Made by a program: the position numbers and the translations under genes. The notes below the pieces were generated by a model that worked only from the letters and a program-made list of their open reading frames with translations, was not told the DNA's origin and did no database searches. Below, in pieces: positions 9,143 to 18,289 of a DNA stretch of 64,000 nt. Every line of letters starts with the position of its first letter. The first letter of the stretch is position 1. The DNA is from Kaistia soli DSM 19436 (lineage in GTDB: Bacteria; Pseudomonadota; Alphaproteobacteria; Rhizobiales; Kaistiaceae), in the NCBI RefSeq assembly GCF_900129325.1, contig NZ_FQUP01000002.1:1-64000 (forward strand). Direction: 5' to 3'.

Positions 9143-10030
9143 ATGTCTCTTCGCCGCTACCTGCCGCACTACCTCATGATCGCCCCGTTCATCGTCCTGT
9201 TCGCGATGTTCTTCCTCTATCCGATCATCAGCGGCCTTTATTACAGCTTTCAGAACTGGAACGGCGTCAAGCCACCGGCCTTCGTCGGTATAGCCAACTA
9301 TCAGAAGATCATCGCATCACGCGACTTTGCCACGGCGATGCGTAATCTTATGACCTATGTGGCGATCACCGTGCCACTCGGCATTTTGGTCGCGCTCGGC
9401 TTGGCTCTGCTGGTCGACAACTTTACCGGGCGCTGGGCCAACATCTTTCGCAATGCCTATTTCATGCCCGTAGTTCTGCCGGCCTTCCTCGCCGCAACCA
9501 TCTGGCGCTGGATCTATGCCCCGAATTTCGGCCTGCTGAACATGATCCTCGGCTGGTTTGGCAGACCCTCAGTGAACTTCCTGAACGATACCAGCACGAT
9601 GCTCTATGCGCTGGTGGCCGTGGATGTCTGGGTTTCCGCAGGCTTCAACATGGTCATCATCCTGGCCGGGCTGAAGAACATCCCGGTCGAGCTCTATGAG
9701 GCCGCCCGGCTCGATGGCGCCAGCAAGCGGCAGCAGATCGTCCACATCACGATCCCGATGCTGGGTCCGGTGCTGTTCTTCGTCGTGACCTATGGACTGA
9801 TCTCGGCCATGCAGGTCTTCGACAAGCCCTGGCTGCTGACCGGCTCGTCCTTCACCTCCTATGGCGGCCGGCGCAACGCGCTGCTGTTCCCAGTCATGGA
9901 CATGATGGGCCGCGCCTTCGGCAGCGTGCGGTTCGGCGAGGCCGCGGCCTACGGCTTCATCCTGACCGTTGCGATCATCGCTCTCACCGCGGCCATGTTC
10001 ATGCTGCGCCGTTGGAAATGGCGGAAATGA
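9143..10030 (+). CDS. CUT1 ABC transporter permease, MalF/UgpA type (system 1)
   Basis: This 295-residue inner-membrane protein has six predicted helices, the first at residues 8-30. The EAA loop that docks the ATPase is visible as YEAARLDGASKRQQIVHI near residue 190, followed by the usual I-P-M-L-G-P segment. It forms the translocation channel with the next gene product. ATG 9143 follows a GGAG ribosome binding site. It overlaps the next permease by four bases (ATGA), which shows tight translational coupling. Confidence 0.9.
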   Translation: MSLRRYLPHYLMIAPFIVLFAMFFLYPIISGLYYSFQNWNGVKPPAFVGIANYQKIIASRDFATAMRNLMTYVAITVPLGILVALGLALLVDNFTGRWANIFRNAYFMPVVLPAFLAATIWRWIYAPNFGLLNMILGWFGRPSVNFLNDTSTMLYALVAVDVWVSAGFNMVIILAGLKNIPVELYEAARLDGASKRQQIVHITIPMLGPVLFFVVTYGLISAMQVFDKPWLLTGSSFTSYGGRRNALLFPVMDMMGRAFGSVRFGEAAAYGFILTVAIIALTAAMFMLRRWKWRK

Positions 10031-10869
10031 CCGGAATGTCGCTCCCCCCTATCTGGACCATCCTGAAATGGGCTCTGGCGCTGTCCATCGCGGCCGTCGC
10101 GCTGTTTCCGATCTGGTGGATGGTCAACGTCGTCTTTGCGCTGCCGGGCGAGCCCGTGTCGCTCAATCCCCGGTTATGGCCCACCTCGATTCCGGCCGGC
10201 ATCGACAAGATCCGGCTGATCCTGACCGAGACGGACTTCCTGCGCGCCTACGGGATCTCCCTGCTTTATGCGGTGCTGACCATCGCCGGCGTGCTGATCA
10301 TCGGCTCGCTGGCCGCCTTCGAATTCGCGTTGTTCGACTTCCCGGGAAGAAAGCTGCTGTTCGGCATCGTGATGCTGTCACTGATGGTGCCAACGGCGGT
10401 GACGATCATCCCGACCTATCTCCTGACCTCGCAGCTCGGCTGGCTGAACACCATGCAGGGGCTGGTGATACCGGGCGTCGCTTCCGCCTTTGGGCTCTTC
10501 ATGCTGATCCAGTTCATGCGCGCGATACCGATGGACATGATCGAGGCGGCCCGTCTCGATGGGGCCAGCCATTTCCAGGTCTACTGGCATGTCGCGCTGC
10601 CACTCTGCAGCAACGCGCTGGTCACGCTGGCCATCCTGACCTTCATGCAGACCTGGGGAAACTATATGTGGCCGCTGATCGTCAGCTCTCGCCCCGAGAT
10701 GTACACGGTCGGCCAGGTCGTTGGCCTGTTCAACTCGCCGCTGTCGCACCAGACAGTCGATACGGTCATGACCGCAAATCTTCTGGCCGCGATCCCGCCG
10801 CTGCTCTTCTTCCTGATCTTCCAGCGCAAGATCGTTGAAGGCATCGCGATGTCGGGAACCAAGGGCTGA
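10027..10869 (+). CDS. CUT1 ABC transporter permease, MalG type (system 1)
   Basis: The product is 280 residues if it starts at the ATG overlapping the previous stop (10027); ATG 10018 or 10036 are alternatives. Six membrane helices and the EAA loop (IEAARLDGASHFQVYWHV, near residue 178) identify it as the MalG-type partner permease. It ends 13 bases before the ATPase gene. In family members the C-terminal tail inserts between the two ATPase subunits; here it is short and basic. Confidence 0.9.
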   Translation: MTGMSLPPIWTILKWALALSIAAVALFPIWWMVNVVFALPGEPVSLNPRLWPTSIPAGIDKIRLILTETDFLRAYGISLLYAVLTIAGVLIIGSLAAFEFALFDFPGRKLLFGIVMLSLMVPTAVTIIPTYLLTSQLGWLNTMQGLVIPGVASAFGLFMLIQFMRAIPMDMIEAARLDGASHFQVYWHVALPLCSNALVTLAILTFMQTWGNYMWPLIVSSRPEMYTVGQVVGLFNSPLSHQTVDTVMTANLLAAIPPLLFFLIFQRKIVEGIAMSGTKG

Positions 10870-10882
10870 TCGGAGAACTATA

Positions 10883-12001
10883 ATGGCATTCCTCGACATC
10901 GCGGCGGTCACAAAGTCCTTTGGCGCCCAGGGCGTCCTCAAGGACGTGAACCTCTCCATCGAGCGGGGCGAGTTCGTCGTCTTCGTCGGCCCGTCGGGCT
11001 GCGGAAAGTCGACCTTGCTGCGCATCATCACCGGTCTGGAGACGGTGACATCGGGAACAATCTCGATCGAGGGCGAGGTGATGAACGATGTCGAGCCGGC
11101 CCGTCGCGGAACGGCGATGGTGTTCCAGTCCTATGCTCTCTACCCGCATATGACGACGTTCCAGAACGTTTCGTTCAGCCTGCGCATGGCGCATCGCGCG
11201 CGCGACGTCATCGTGGACAAGGTCCAGAAGGCGGCCGCCATTCTCCAGCTGGACAAGCTTCTCGAGCGGAAGCCGGGCCAGCTTTCCGGCGGCCAGAAGC
11301 AACGGGTCGCCATCGGCCGTGCCATCGTGCGCGAGCCGCGGGTGTTCCTGTTCGACGAGCCGCTGTCGAATCTCGATGCCGAACTGCGCGTGCAGATGCG
11401 GGCCGAACTGATGGAACTGCATCGCCGGCTCGGAACCACGATGATCTACGTCACCCATGATCAGGTCGAGGCCATGACGCTGGCCGACAAGATGGTGGTG
11501 ATGCATGCCGGGCGCGTCCAGCAGGCCGGCAAGCCGCTGGATCTCTACGACGATCCCGACAATCGCTTCGTCGCCGGCTTCGTCGGTTCGCCCAAGATGA
11601 ACTTCCTGCCCGCACGCGTGCAGTCGTCCGGACCGAATGCGCTTGGCCTTGCCGGTGTTGGCGGGGCCGGCGAGGCCACCCTCCCCTTCACGGCGCCGCC
11701 TGGCCTGGCCGGTCCGGTCGAGATCGGCCTGCGGCCCGAACGCATGCGCCCACTACCGCCAGGCGCGCCGCCACCGCCGAATTCCATCGTGCTGGAGGGC
11801 CAGGTGACCTTGGTCGAGGAACTCGGATCCGAAAGTTACGTCCATATGGTACTCGCCGACGGCACCCCGGTGACGCTGCGCGCCGGCCGCGACGAAACTG
11901 TGGAAGGACCCTCGCTGCGCGTGGCCGCGGACCCGCGCCACGCTTTGCTGTTCGGTCCTGACGGCGAGCGCATCCGCAGCCAAGGCGGAAGCAAGCGATG
12001 A
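10883..12001 (+). CDS. CUT1 ABC transporter ATPase, MalK/UgpC type
   Basis: This 372-residue ATP-binding subunit powers sugar import. Walker A (GPSGCGKST) is at residues 36-44, the signature LSGGQKQRVAIGRA near residue 134, Walker B (VFLFDEPLSNLD) near 155 and the H-loop histidine in VTHDQ near 190. The region after residue 235 is the regulatory OB/TOBE domain typical of MalK and UgpC. I chose ATG 10883, since the frame from 10835 would overlap the permease end. It is the only CUT1-type ATPase gene in the window, and systems 2 and 3 have none, so it may serve them too. Such sharing by one ATPase (as MsmK does in streptococci) is known; here it is inference. Confidence 0.92.
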   Translation: MAFLDIAAVTKSFGAQGVLKDVNLSIERGEFVVFVGPSGCGKSTLLRIITGLETVTSGTISIEGEVMNDVEPARRGTAMVFQSYALYPHMTTFQNVSFSLRMAHRARDVIVDKVQKAAAILQLDKLLERKPGQLSGGQKQRVAIGRAIVREPRVFLFDEPLSNLDAELRVQMRAELMELHRRLGTTMIYVTHDQVEAMTLADKMVVMHAGRVQQAGKPLDLYDDPDNRFVAGFVGSPKMNFLPARVQSSGPNALGLAGVGGAGEATLPFTAPPGLAGPVEIGLRPERMRPLPPGAPPPPNSIVLEGQVTLVEELGSESYVHMVLADGTPVTLRAGRDETVEGPSLRVAADPRHALLFGPDGERIRSQGGSKR

Positions 12002-12954
12002 ATGTGTCGGCGAATGAAACGGCCATGATCGTTGGGATCGACATCGGCGGCACCAAGACGCATCTGCGCGCTCAGCCCCTCGCAGGCGGCCCGGACCGGG
12101 ACCTGCTGGTCCCGAGCTCGCAATGGCGCACTCGCAACTGGGACCAGGATGCCGGCGCACTGCTCGCCATGGTCGATAACCTCGTCGAGGGCGCGCCGCT
12201 CGCTGCCATCGGCATCGGCGCGCATGGCTGCGACGACAGTGCCGAATGCGAGGCCTTCCGTAGCGCTTTCGCCGCGCGCACCGGGACGCCGCTCTCGGTG
12301 GTGAACGATGCCGAACTGATGCCGCTGGCTCTAGGCTTCGCTGAGCAGATCGGCGTCGTCGCTGGCACCGGCTCGATCGCCGTATGCCGTCCTTCCCCCC
12401 AAAGCATGCTGGTCGCCGGTGGCTGGGGCTGGATCATCGGCGACGAGGGCAGCGCCTCCGGCCTGGTGCGCGAGGCTGTGCGCGCGGTTGCGCGCCATTT
12501 CGATCGCGGTGGCGGACGTGGCGAGCCACTGGTCGAGGCGATCTTCGAGACGCTACAGGTCCCTTCGGTGCCCCGCCTCGGCAGCACGCTCTCCGAACTC
12601 CGCTCGGCCGCCACGGTCGGACGCCACGCCACGGCGATCTTCCAGGCTGCCGAGGCTGGCTCAGCCCTGGCGGCGACCGTCATTCGCGAGGGCGGCCGCG
12701 CCCTGGCGGAGATGGCGGCGCTTCTCGACGCCCGCGGTGCCGGCGCCCGGCACGCGGTTGCCGGCGGCAGCGTCATCGCCGCACAGCCGCTGCTATGGCG
12801 CGCCTTCGCAGCGGCGCTGTCGGAGGCGACCGGCGGACGTATCGCCGCGCATCTCTTCACCGGCGATCCGGTCGAAGGCGCCTGCCGCCTCGCCGCCAGC
12901 CTGACCCGCATTCCGGCGGCGGACGGAGCAAGCTCCGCCTCTGCCCTGTCGTAA
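11998..12954 (+). CDS. BadF/GlcNAc-kinase-type sugar kinase
   Basis: This 318-residue ASKHA-fold kinase starts with the phosphate-1 motif GIDIGGTKTHLRA near residue 12, and has the phosphate-2/hinge element VAGTGSIAV near residue 121 and GGWGWIIGDEGS near residue 141. This layout matches the BadF/BadG ATPase group that includes eukaryotic-type N-acetylglucosamine kinase. It would phosphorylate the imported amino sugar at C6. The ATG overlaps the ATPase stop by four bases. The next gene encodes a SIS-domain protein, the expected partner for isomerisation or deamination of the sugar phosphate. Confidence 0.82.
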   Translation: MNVSANETAMIVGIDIGGTKTHLRAQPLAGGPDRDLLVPSSQWRTRNWDQDAGALLAMVDNLVEGAPLAAIGIGAHGCDDSAECEAFRSAFAARTGTPLSVVNDAELMPLALGFAEQIGVVAGTGSIAVCRPSPQSMLVAGGWGWIIGDEGSASGLVREAVRAVARHFDRGGGRGEPLVEAIFETLQVPSVPRLGSTLSELRSAATVGRHATAIFQAAEAGSALAATVIREGGRALAEMAALLDARGAGARHAVAGGSVIAAQPLLWRAFAAALSEATGGRIAAHLFTGDPVEGACRLAASLTRIPAADGASSASALS

Positions 12955-12971
12955 TCCAGAAAGGACCTGTC

Positions 12972-13973
12972 ATGAGCTACCGTTCCACCATTGCCCGCCA
13001 GCCCCAGGCGCTTGCCGATACGCATGCAGCCGCGCGCGCCGAACTCGCCGGCATGGACCTGTCGCAGCTCGACCGGCCCGTCATCGGGGTAACGGGCATC
13101 GGCGCCAGCTTCGCGGCCGCAACCGTCGTGGCGGCCGAGTTGCAGTCGAAGGGACGGCGCGGCTTCGCCATCCGGTCGGATGACATGGTCCACGGATTTG
13201 ACCTCTGCGATGCACTGATCGGCCTTTCGCATCGTGGCCGCAGCGTCGAGACCGTTGCCGCGCTCGAAAAGCTGCCATCGGCCGGCCGGCTGGCGATTAC
13301 CAATGACCCCGAAAGCCCGCTGGCCAAGGCGGCGCACCTGCATATACGCCTCGCAAACGGCTCGGACGCGACCCCGTCCAGCACCGGCTATACCGCGACG
13401 CTGCTCGCGTCGGGTCTGGTCGCACAGAAGCTGGCCGGTACGGCAGATGCCTTCGCCGGACTTCCCGCTCTCGCGGAAGAGGTTCTGACGACGGCGGGCG
13501 CGAAGATGGAGCGGCTGGGCAAGCTTTTCGAAAATCGCCGCGCGATCGATTGCGTCGGCGCTGGCGCTTCGCTCGGCACGGCGGATGGTGCCTCGCTTCT
13601 GATCCGCGAGGCCTCCCGCATCCCGGCTGCCGCCTATGACACGCGGCACTACCTGCACGGACCGATGGAATCGATGGACGCCGCGACCGGCGTGGTGATC
13701 TTCGGCGCCGGCCGCGAGCTCGAATTGGCAAAGCACCTGCAGACGATCGGCGTCCCGGTGCTTCTGGTCACGACGGCCGAAGACATCGCCGATGGCGAGC
13801 TCCTGACCGTCATTCGCGTGCCGAAATCCGGCAACCTCATCGCGCAGGGCGTCATCGACATCTTTTCCCCCCAACTGCTGGCCGCCCAGCTTTCGGATCA
13901 GGCAGGATTGACGGACACCAAGTTCCGCTACCGCATGTCAGATACGAAGGTGCCGCAGCCGGAAGCGGCCTGA
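12972..13973 (+). CDS. SIS-domain sugar-phosphate isomerase/deaminase
   Basis: This 333-residue protein carries two SIS domains like the isomerase half of GlmS and the NagB-II/AgaS/FrlB deaminases and deglycases. The first is at about residues 30-165 and the second about 175-320. The element HYLHGPMESMD near residue 225 corresponds to the ELKHGP loop of GlmS, with the catalytic Glu position replaced, which argues against true GlmS activity. There is no glutamine amidotransferase domain. ATG 12972 follows AAAGGA. Between a sugar kinase and a DSD1-type enzyme, it probably removes an amino group or an amine conjugate from a 6-phosphosugar. Confidence 0.8.
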   Translation: MSYRSTIARQPQALADTHAAARAELAGMDLSQLDRPVIGVTGIGASFAAATVVAAELQSKGRRGFAIRSDDMVHGFDLCDALIGLSHRGRSVETVAALEKLPSAGRLAITNDPESPLAKAAHLHIRLANGSDATPSSTGYTATLLASGLVAQKLAGTADAFAGLPALAEEVLTTAGAKMERLGKLFENRRAIDCVGAGASLGTADGASLLIREASRIPAAAYDTRHYLHGPMESMDAATGVVIFGAGRELELAKHLQTIGVPVLLVTTAEDIADGELLTVIRVPKSGNLIAQGVIDIFSPQLLAAQLSDQAGLTDTKFRYRMSDTKVPQPEAA

Positions 13974-13999
13974 CCGGCGCCAGACAGGCAGGATATCGA

Positions 14000-15160
14000 A
14001 TGACCACAGCACAGGATCTTTCCGGCCTCGAAGTCGGCTTCGATATCCCTGCCCGTCCCGGAATGAACGAGACTGAGATCCAGACGCCGTGTCTGGTTCT
14101 CGATCTCGATGCACTCGAGGCAAATCTGCGACGGATGGCCGATTTCGTCGTCAGCCGCGGGCTGCGCCTGCGCGCCCATGGCAAGATGCACAAGTCGGTC
14201 GACATCGCCCATATGCAGATGGCGATCGGCGGCGCCTCGGGCCTCTGCTGCCAGAAGGTCAGTGAAGCCGAAGTCTTCGCGCGTGGCGGTATCCGCGACA
14301 TCCTGCTCACCAATCAGGTACGCAGCCCCGTGATGATCGACCGGCTGGCGCGACTGCCGCTGCTCGGCGCGAAAGTGGCCGTCTGCGTGGATGATCTCGC
14401 CAATGTGCCCGAACTAGCCGCGGCGGCCGCGCGGCACGGTACGACGCTCGGCTGTTTCGTCGAGGTTGACTGCGGTGCCGGCCGCTGCGGCGTGTCGCAT
14501 CCGGAAGCCGCCCTGGCTCTGGCCGCCGCGATTGCCGCGGCGCCGGGCCTCACTTTCGAAGGGGTTCAGGCCTATCAGGGCCGCCTCCAGCACCTGCCGA
14601 CCTTTGAGGAACGCGAGACGGCCTTCGCCGCCTCCCTCGCAATCACCCGCGCCGTGGTCGATCGAATCGAGGCTGGCGGTCTTCCGGTCCCGCTGGTGAC
14701 CGGCGGAGGCACTGGCAGCCATCCGCTGGAGGCTGCATCCGGGCTCTATGGTGAACTCCAGTGCGGATCCTATGCCTTCATGGATGCCGATTATGGCCGC
14801 GTTCGCGGCCAGGACGGCGGCCGGCTCGATGCTGAATGGCGCAATGCCCTGTTCCTGCTGACGTCGGTCCTCTCATGCCCCGCGCCCAGCCGCGCCGTCT
14901 GCGACGCCGGGCTGAAAGCGCAGTCGGCCGACTCCGGCCTGCCGATGGTCTTCGGCCGTGATGGCGTCCGCTATGTCCGCTGGTCCGACGAACATGGCGA
15001 CCTTGCCGATCCGGACGGGCTGCTTTCCGTCGGCGACCGGCTGCGGCTCGTGCCGGGCCATTGCGACCCGACCTGCAATCTGCACGACTGGTATGTCGCC
15101 GTGCGCGGCGGTCAGGTCGAGGCGATCTTGCCGGTATCCGCGCGCGGCAAGCTCTTCTAG
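14000..15160 (+). CDS. DSD1-family PLP enzyme (D-threonine aldolase / D-serine dehydratase-like)
   Basis: This 386-residue fold-type III PLP enzyme belongs to the alanine-racemase-like D-threonine aldolase / DSD1 group. The PLP lysine lies in RLRAHGKMHKS (probably K62). The C-terminal metal site is visible as HCDPTCNLHD near residue 354, where the family uses His and Cys to bind zinc or manganese. Known members split D-threonine or D-3-hydroxyaspartate, or dehydrate D-serine. In this operon, after a kinase and a SIS protein, it may act on a D-amino acid or amino-sugar acid released from the substrate. It is probably the last gene of the operon, with 26 bases after the SIS gene. Confidence 0.82.
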   Translation: MTTAQDLSGLEVGFDIPARPGMNETEIQTPCLVLDLDALEANLRRMADFVVSRGLRLRAHGKMHKSVDIAHMQMAIGGASGLCCQKVSEAEVFARGGIRDILLTNQVRSPVMIDRLARLPLLGAKVAVCVDDLANVPELAAAAARHGTTLGCFVEVDCGAGRCGVSHPEAALALAAAIAAAPGLTFEGVQAYQGRLQHLPTFEERETAFAASLAITRAVVDRIEAGGLPVPLVTGGGTGSHPLEAASGLYGELQCGSYAFMDADYGRVRGQDGGRLDAEWRNALFLLTSVLSCPAPSRAVCDAGLKAQSADSGLPMVFGRDGVRYVRWSDEHGDLADPDGLLSVGDRLRLVPGHCDPTCNLHDWYVAVRGGQVEAILPVSARGKLF

Positions 15161-15266
15161 AGCATTCTGGAATGACGCTGGCCGGTATTCAGCGACAACA
15201 AGTTGGCTACAGATTCCGCGAGGGTGAACATCCGTGTCGGCATAAGTACTTCTGTGGGCGCTCAGC

Positions 15267-15494
15267 ATGGGCGGCCAGAAGTTCTATTTGATCTGGCGTT
15301 ATGTCGATGGCACGGCCAAGATCAAGCCGGCCGCAAGACCATCGCCGTGTTTCCGCGGCAACGGAACGCTGATATACTCCACTGTCCATATCCCATGCCG
15401 CCTCGACAAAGCCCTCGACGAGGCGCCGAAGCGGGGGTGGCTGGTCGTCGATATGAAGACGGATTGGAAGCTGATCTTTCCGTTCCAAAAGTGA
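15267..15494 (+). CDS. Hypothetical small protein, weakly supported
   Basis: This is a 75-residue frame inside the 485-base gap between the DSD1-type gene and the glucose dehydrogenase. The translation is protein-like, with aromatic and hydrophobic residues well spread (KFYLIWRYVDGTAKI at the start, WLVVDMKTDWKLIFPF at the end), but I recognise no family and see no clear ribosome binding site. The rest of the gap (15161-15266 and 15495-15645) shows nothing I can support. Confidence 0.3.
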   Translation: MGGQKFYLIWRYVDGTAKIKPAARPSPCFRGNGTLIYSTVHIPCRLDKALDEAPKRGWLVVDMKTDWKLIFPFQK

Positions 15495-15645
15495 GTGGAT
15501 CGGCCGGGTCGGCCATGCGGCGGCTCGATGAGGCTCCGCCGCGAGGAACTTCGGCTGAGCGGTGACGTTGCCAGATTGCGGGTCTGCTTTCGCGCCTGCG
15601 CTCGCCTTCAGGCGACGCGATCAGGCGTATTGCCTGCGGCCCGAA

Positions 15646-18207
15646 ATGAATGGCACGCTCATCATGTATCGCATCTTCCTATCGCTCCTGACCGCTATTC
15701 TGGGGCTGGCGCTGCTTCTCGGCGGCATCTGGCTCGCCGCCCTCGGCGGCTCGTGGTTCTTCATCCTGCTCGGCGCGCTCGTCCTGGCATCGGCGCTGAT
15801 GCTGTTCAATCGACGATCCGAGGGGCTGGCGCTTTATGGCCTAACACTGCTGCTGACCCTGGCCTGGGCCATCTATGAGGTCGGCTTCGATTGGTGGGCG
15901 CTCTCGTCGCGCGGCAGCCTGCTGGTGGCGATCGGCGTCCTCCTGCTGATGCCGCCGATGGTTTGGTCGCTCCATCAGAACGGCGTTGGCCGGGCGCGTT
16001 ATGGCTCATCGAGCGGCGTGCTCACCTTGTCGATCCTGGTGGCAGTCGTCGTCGCCGGCTATTCGATGTTCCAAAGCCCTCATGACCAGCCGGGCGCCTT
16101 CTCGGATGAAGCGATGGCCGCGACGCGGCCGGTCGAAAGCGGCGTCCCGGATGGCGAGTGGCACGCCTATGGACGCACCGAAGCGGGGCGCCGCTATTCG
16201 CCGCTCGACCAGATCACACCCGCCAATGTCGACAAGCTAGCGGTCGCCTGGACCTACCACACTGGCGATGTCCGCGGCCCTGAGGATCCCGGCGAGGCGA
16301 CGTATGAAGTCACACCGCTGATGATCGATGGCACCGTCTATATCTGCACGCCGCACAGCTTGGTCATCGCGCTCGACGCCGTGTCGGGCAAGGAGAAGTG
16401 GCGGTTCGACCCACAGCTGAAGCAAACGCTCAAGCAGACAACCCAGCATCTCACCTGCCGCGGCGTTTCCTATTACGACGGCAGTGCTGCGGCGGCTGCG
16501 GCTGCTCCGGTTCAACCGTCCGCTGCGGCGGCTGAGCAGCTCACCGATGCCCAGCGGGTCGCCAGGAGCGCCGCCGAGGTTACTACCGAGGCGGCTGGCT
16601 TGCCGCAGAATGTCGTCACCGGCCAAGCGTCTGCAGAGACTCCCAATCCGGTCGTCACGCGCAAGCCGGCATCAGCGCCGGTAGCCATCGATCCGACCTG
16701 TGTGAAGCGCCTATTCGCGCCGACTTCGGACGGCCGCCTGATCGCGCTGAGCGCCGAGACTGGCAAGATCTGCCCCGGTTTCGGCGGAGAGAGTGGCACG
16801 ATCAATCTATGGGCGAACATGCCGAACGTAACGCCCGGTTCGGTCTATTCGACCTCGCCTCCAGTCGTGACCGATAAGCTGGTCATTGTCGGCGGTACGG
16901 TGAACGACAACGTCTCCACGACTTCGCCTTCGGGCGTCATCCGCGCCTATGACGTCAATACGGGCGATCTCATCTGGAACTTCGATTCAAAGAACCCGGA
17001 CGCGACGGCGCCAATTGCCAACGGCCAGACCTATTCCGCGAACGCGCCAAACTCCTGGAGCGTGTCGAGCTATGATCCGAAGCTCGGGCTGATCTATCTT
17101 CCGATGGGCAACGAGTCGCCCGACCAATATGGCGCCGGGCGTAGCGCCAGCGTCGAGAAGTATTCCTCCTCGATCCTGGCGCTCGACGTGAACACCGGCA
17201 AGCCGGCCTGGGTATTCCAGACCGTTCATCACGACCTCTGGGACATGGATGTTCCCGCGCAGCCGAGCCTCGTCGACCTGACCATCGACGGAAAAGACGT
17301 TCCGGCGCTCGTCGCACCGACCAAGCAGGGCGAGATCTTTGTGCTGAATCGCGAAACGGGCGAGCCAGTCCTGCCGGTAACCGAGGAGCCAGCGCCGACC
17401 GGCGCCGTCAAGGGGGATACGACGGCGCCGACACAGCCTGTTTCCAAGATTTCGTTCAAGCCAGAGCCGCTGCAGGAAAAGGACATGTGGGGGGCGACGC
17501 CTCTCGACGCACTTGCCTGCCGGATCGCCTACCACTCGCTCGACTATAAGGGTCGGTTCACACCGCCGACGGAGAAGGGCTCGATCATCTATCCCGGCAA
17601 TTTCGGCGCCTTCAATTGGGGTGCGGTTGCCGTCGACCCGAACCGGCAGGTGCTGTTCGCGATGCCGGTCTATCTCGCCTTCACCTCACAGATGGTGCCG
17701 CGCCCCAACACGACGGACCGCGTCGTCACCAAAGCCGGCGAGGACGTGTTCAACGAGAATTTCGGCGCGCCTTACGCCTCCAAGATGGGCGCCTTTCTCT
17801 CGCCGATCGGGCTGCCGTGCCAAGCACCGCCCTGGGGCTATGTCGCGGGGGTCGACCTGACGACAGGCAAGACGGTCTACAAGCATGTCAACGGTACTGT
17901 GCGTGATCTCTCCCCGATCCCATTACCGTTCAAGATGGGAGTGCCCGGCATCGGTGGCCCGATCATTACGAAGGGTGGATTGGCATTCCTCAGCGGCACC
18001 CTCGACTATTATGTGCGCGGCTATGACCTGAAGACCGGCGAGGAGCTCTGGCGCGCCCGGCTGCCAGCCGGTGGTCAGGCGACGCCTTCGACCTATCAAG
18101 GCGCCGATGGCCGGCAATATCTTGTCGTCGTCGCCGGCGGCCACGGTTCGACTGGCACCAAGGCGGGCGATGCCATCATCGCCTATGCGCTGCCGAGGGG
18201 CAGCTAG
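15646..18207 (+). CDS. gcd: Membrane-bound PQQ-dependent glucose dehydrogenase
   Basis: This 853-residue quinoprotein oxidises glucose and other aldoses in the periplasm to lactones and passes electrons to ubiquinone. The first 140 residues hold five membrane helices, as in family mGDH, followed by an eight-bladed PQQ propeller that begins with WHAYGRTEAGRRYSPL. Blade motifs such as WTYHTGD and the segment WDMDVPAQPSLVDL are present. An Ala/Pro-rich insert at about residues 280-345 makes it longer than the usual ~800. ATG 15646 starts the membrane domain; ATG 15664 is close and also possible. No pqq genes are in the window. It is separate from the preceding operon but may feed the same sugar-acid metabolism. 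Confidence 0.93.
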   Translation: MNGTLIMYRIFLSLLTAILGLALLLGGIWLAALGGSWFFILLGALVLASALMLFNRRSEGLALYGLTLLLTLAWAIYEVGFDWWALSSRGSLLVAIGVLLLMPPMVWSLHQNGVGRARYGSSSGVLTLSILVAVVVAGYSMFQSPHDQPGAFSDEAMAATRPVESGVPDGEWHAYGRTEAGRRYSPLDQITPANVDKLAVAWTYHTGDVRGPEDPGEATYEVTPLMIDGTVYICTPHSLVIALDAVSGKEKWRFDPQLKQTLKQTTQHLTCRGVSYYDGSAAAAAAAPVQPSAAAAEQLTDAQRVARSAAEVTTEAAGLPQNVVTGQASAETPNPVVTRKPASAPVAIDPTCVKRLFAPTSDGRLIALSAETGKICPGFGGESGTINLWANMPNVTPGSVYSTSPPVVTDKLVIVGGTVNDNVSTTSPSGVIRAYDVNTGDLIWNFDSKNPDATAPIANGQTYSANAPNSWSVSSYDPKLGLIYLPMGNESPDQYGAGRSASVEKYSSSILALDVNTGKPAWVFQTVHHDLWDMDVPAQPSLVDLTIDGKDVPALVAPTKQGEIFVLNRETGEPVLPVTEEPAPTGAVKGDTTAPTQPVSKISFKPEPLQEKDMWGATPLDALACRIAYHSLDYKGRFTPPTEKGSIIYPGNFGAFNWGAVAVDPNRQVLFAMPVYLAFTSQMVPRPNTTDRVVTKAGEDVFNENFGAPYASKMGAFLSPIGLPCQAPPWGYVAGVDLTTGKTVYKHVNGTVRDLSPIPLPFKMGVPGIGGPIITKGGLAFLSGTLDYYVRGYDLKTGEELWRARLPAGGQATPSTYQGADGRQYLVVVAGGHGSTGTKAGDAIIAYALPRGS

Positions 18208-18289
18208 GGCCCAGAGCGCCCTTCATCGCGAGCCGGACTGGCTCCAGCTCCGACAATATCGGAGGTCGGTCATTGCGTCATGACCGGTC

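Noticed and set aside
12072-13874. Long minus-strand open frame of 600 residues opposite the kinase and SIS genes
   Set aside because: It is arginine and histidine rich, has no domain, and lies fully opposite two well-supported genes. High GC removes stop codons from antisense frames.
15161-15266. Possible RNA element after the DSD1-type gene
   Set aside because: No convincing stem or T run is visible, so I did not list a terminator or ncRNA.
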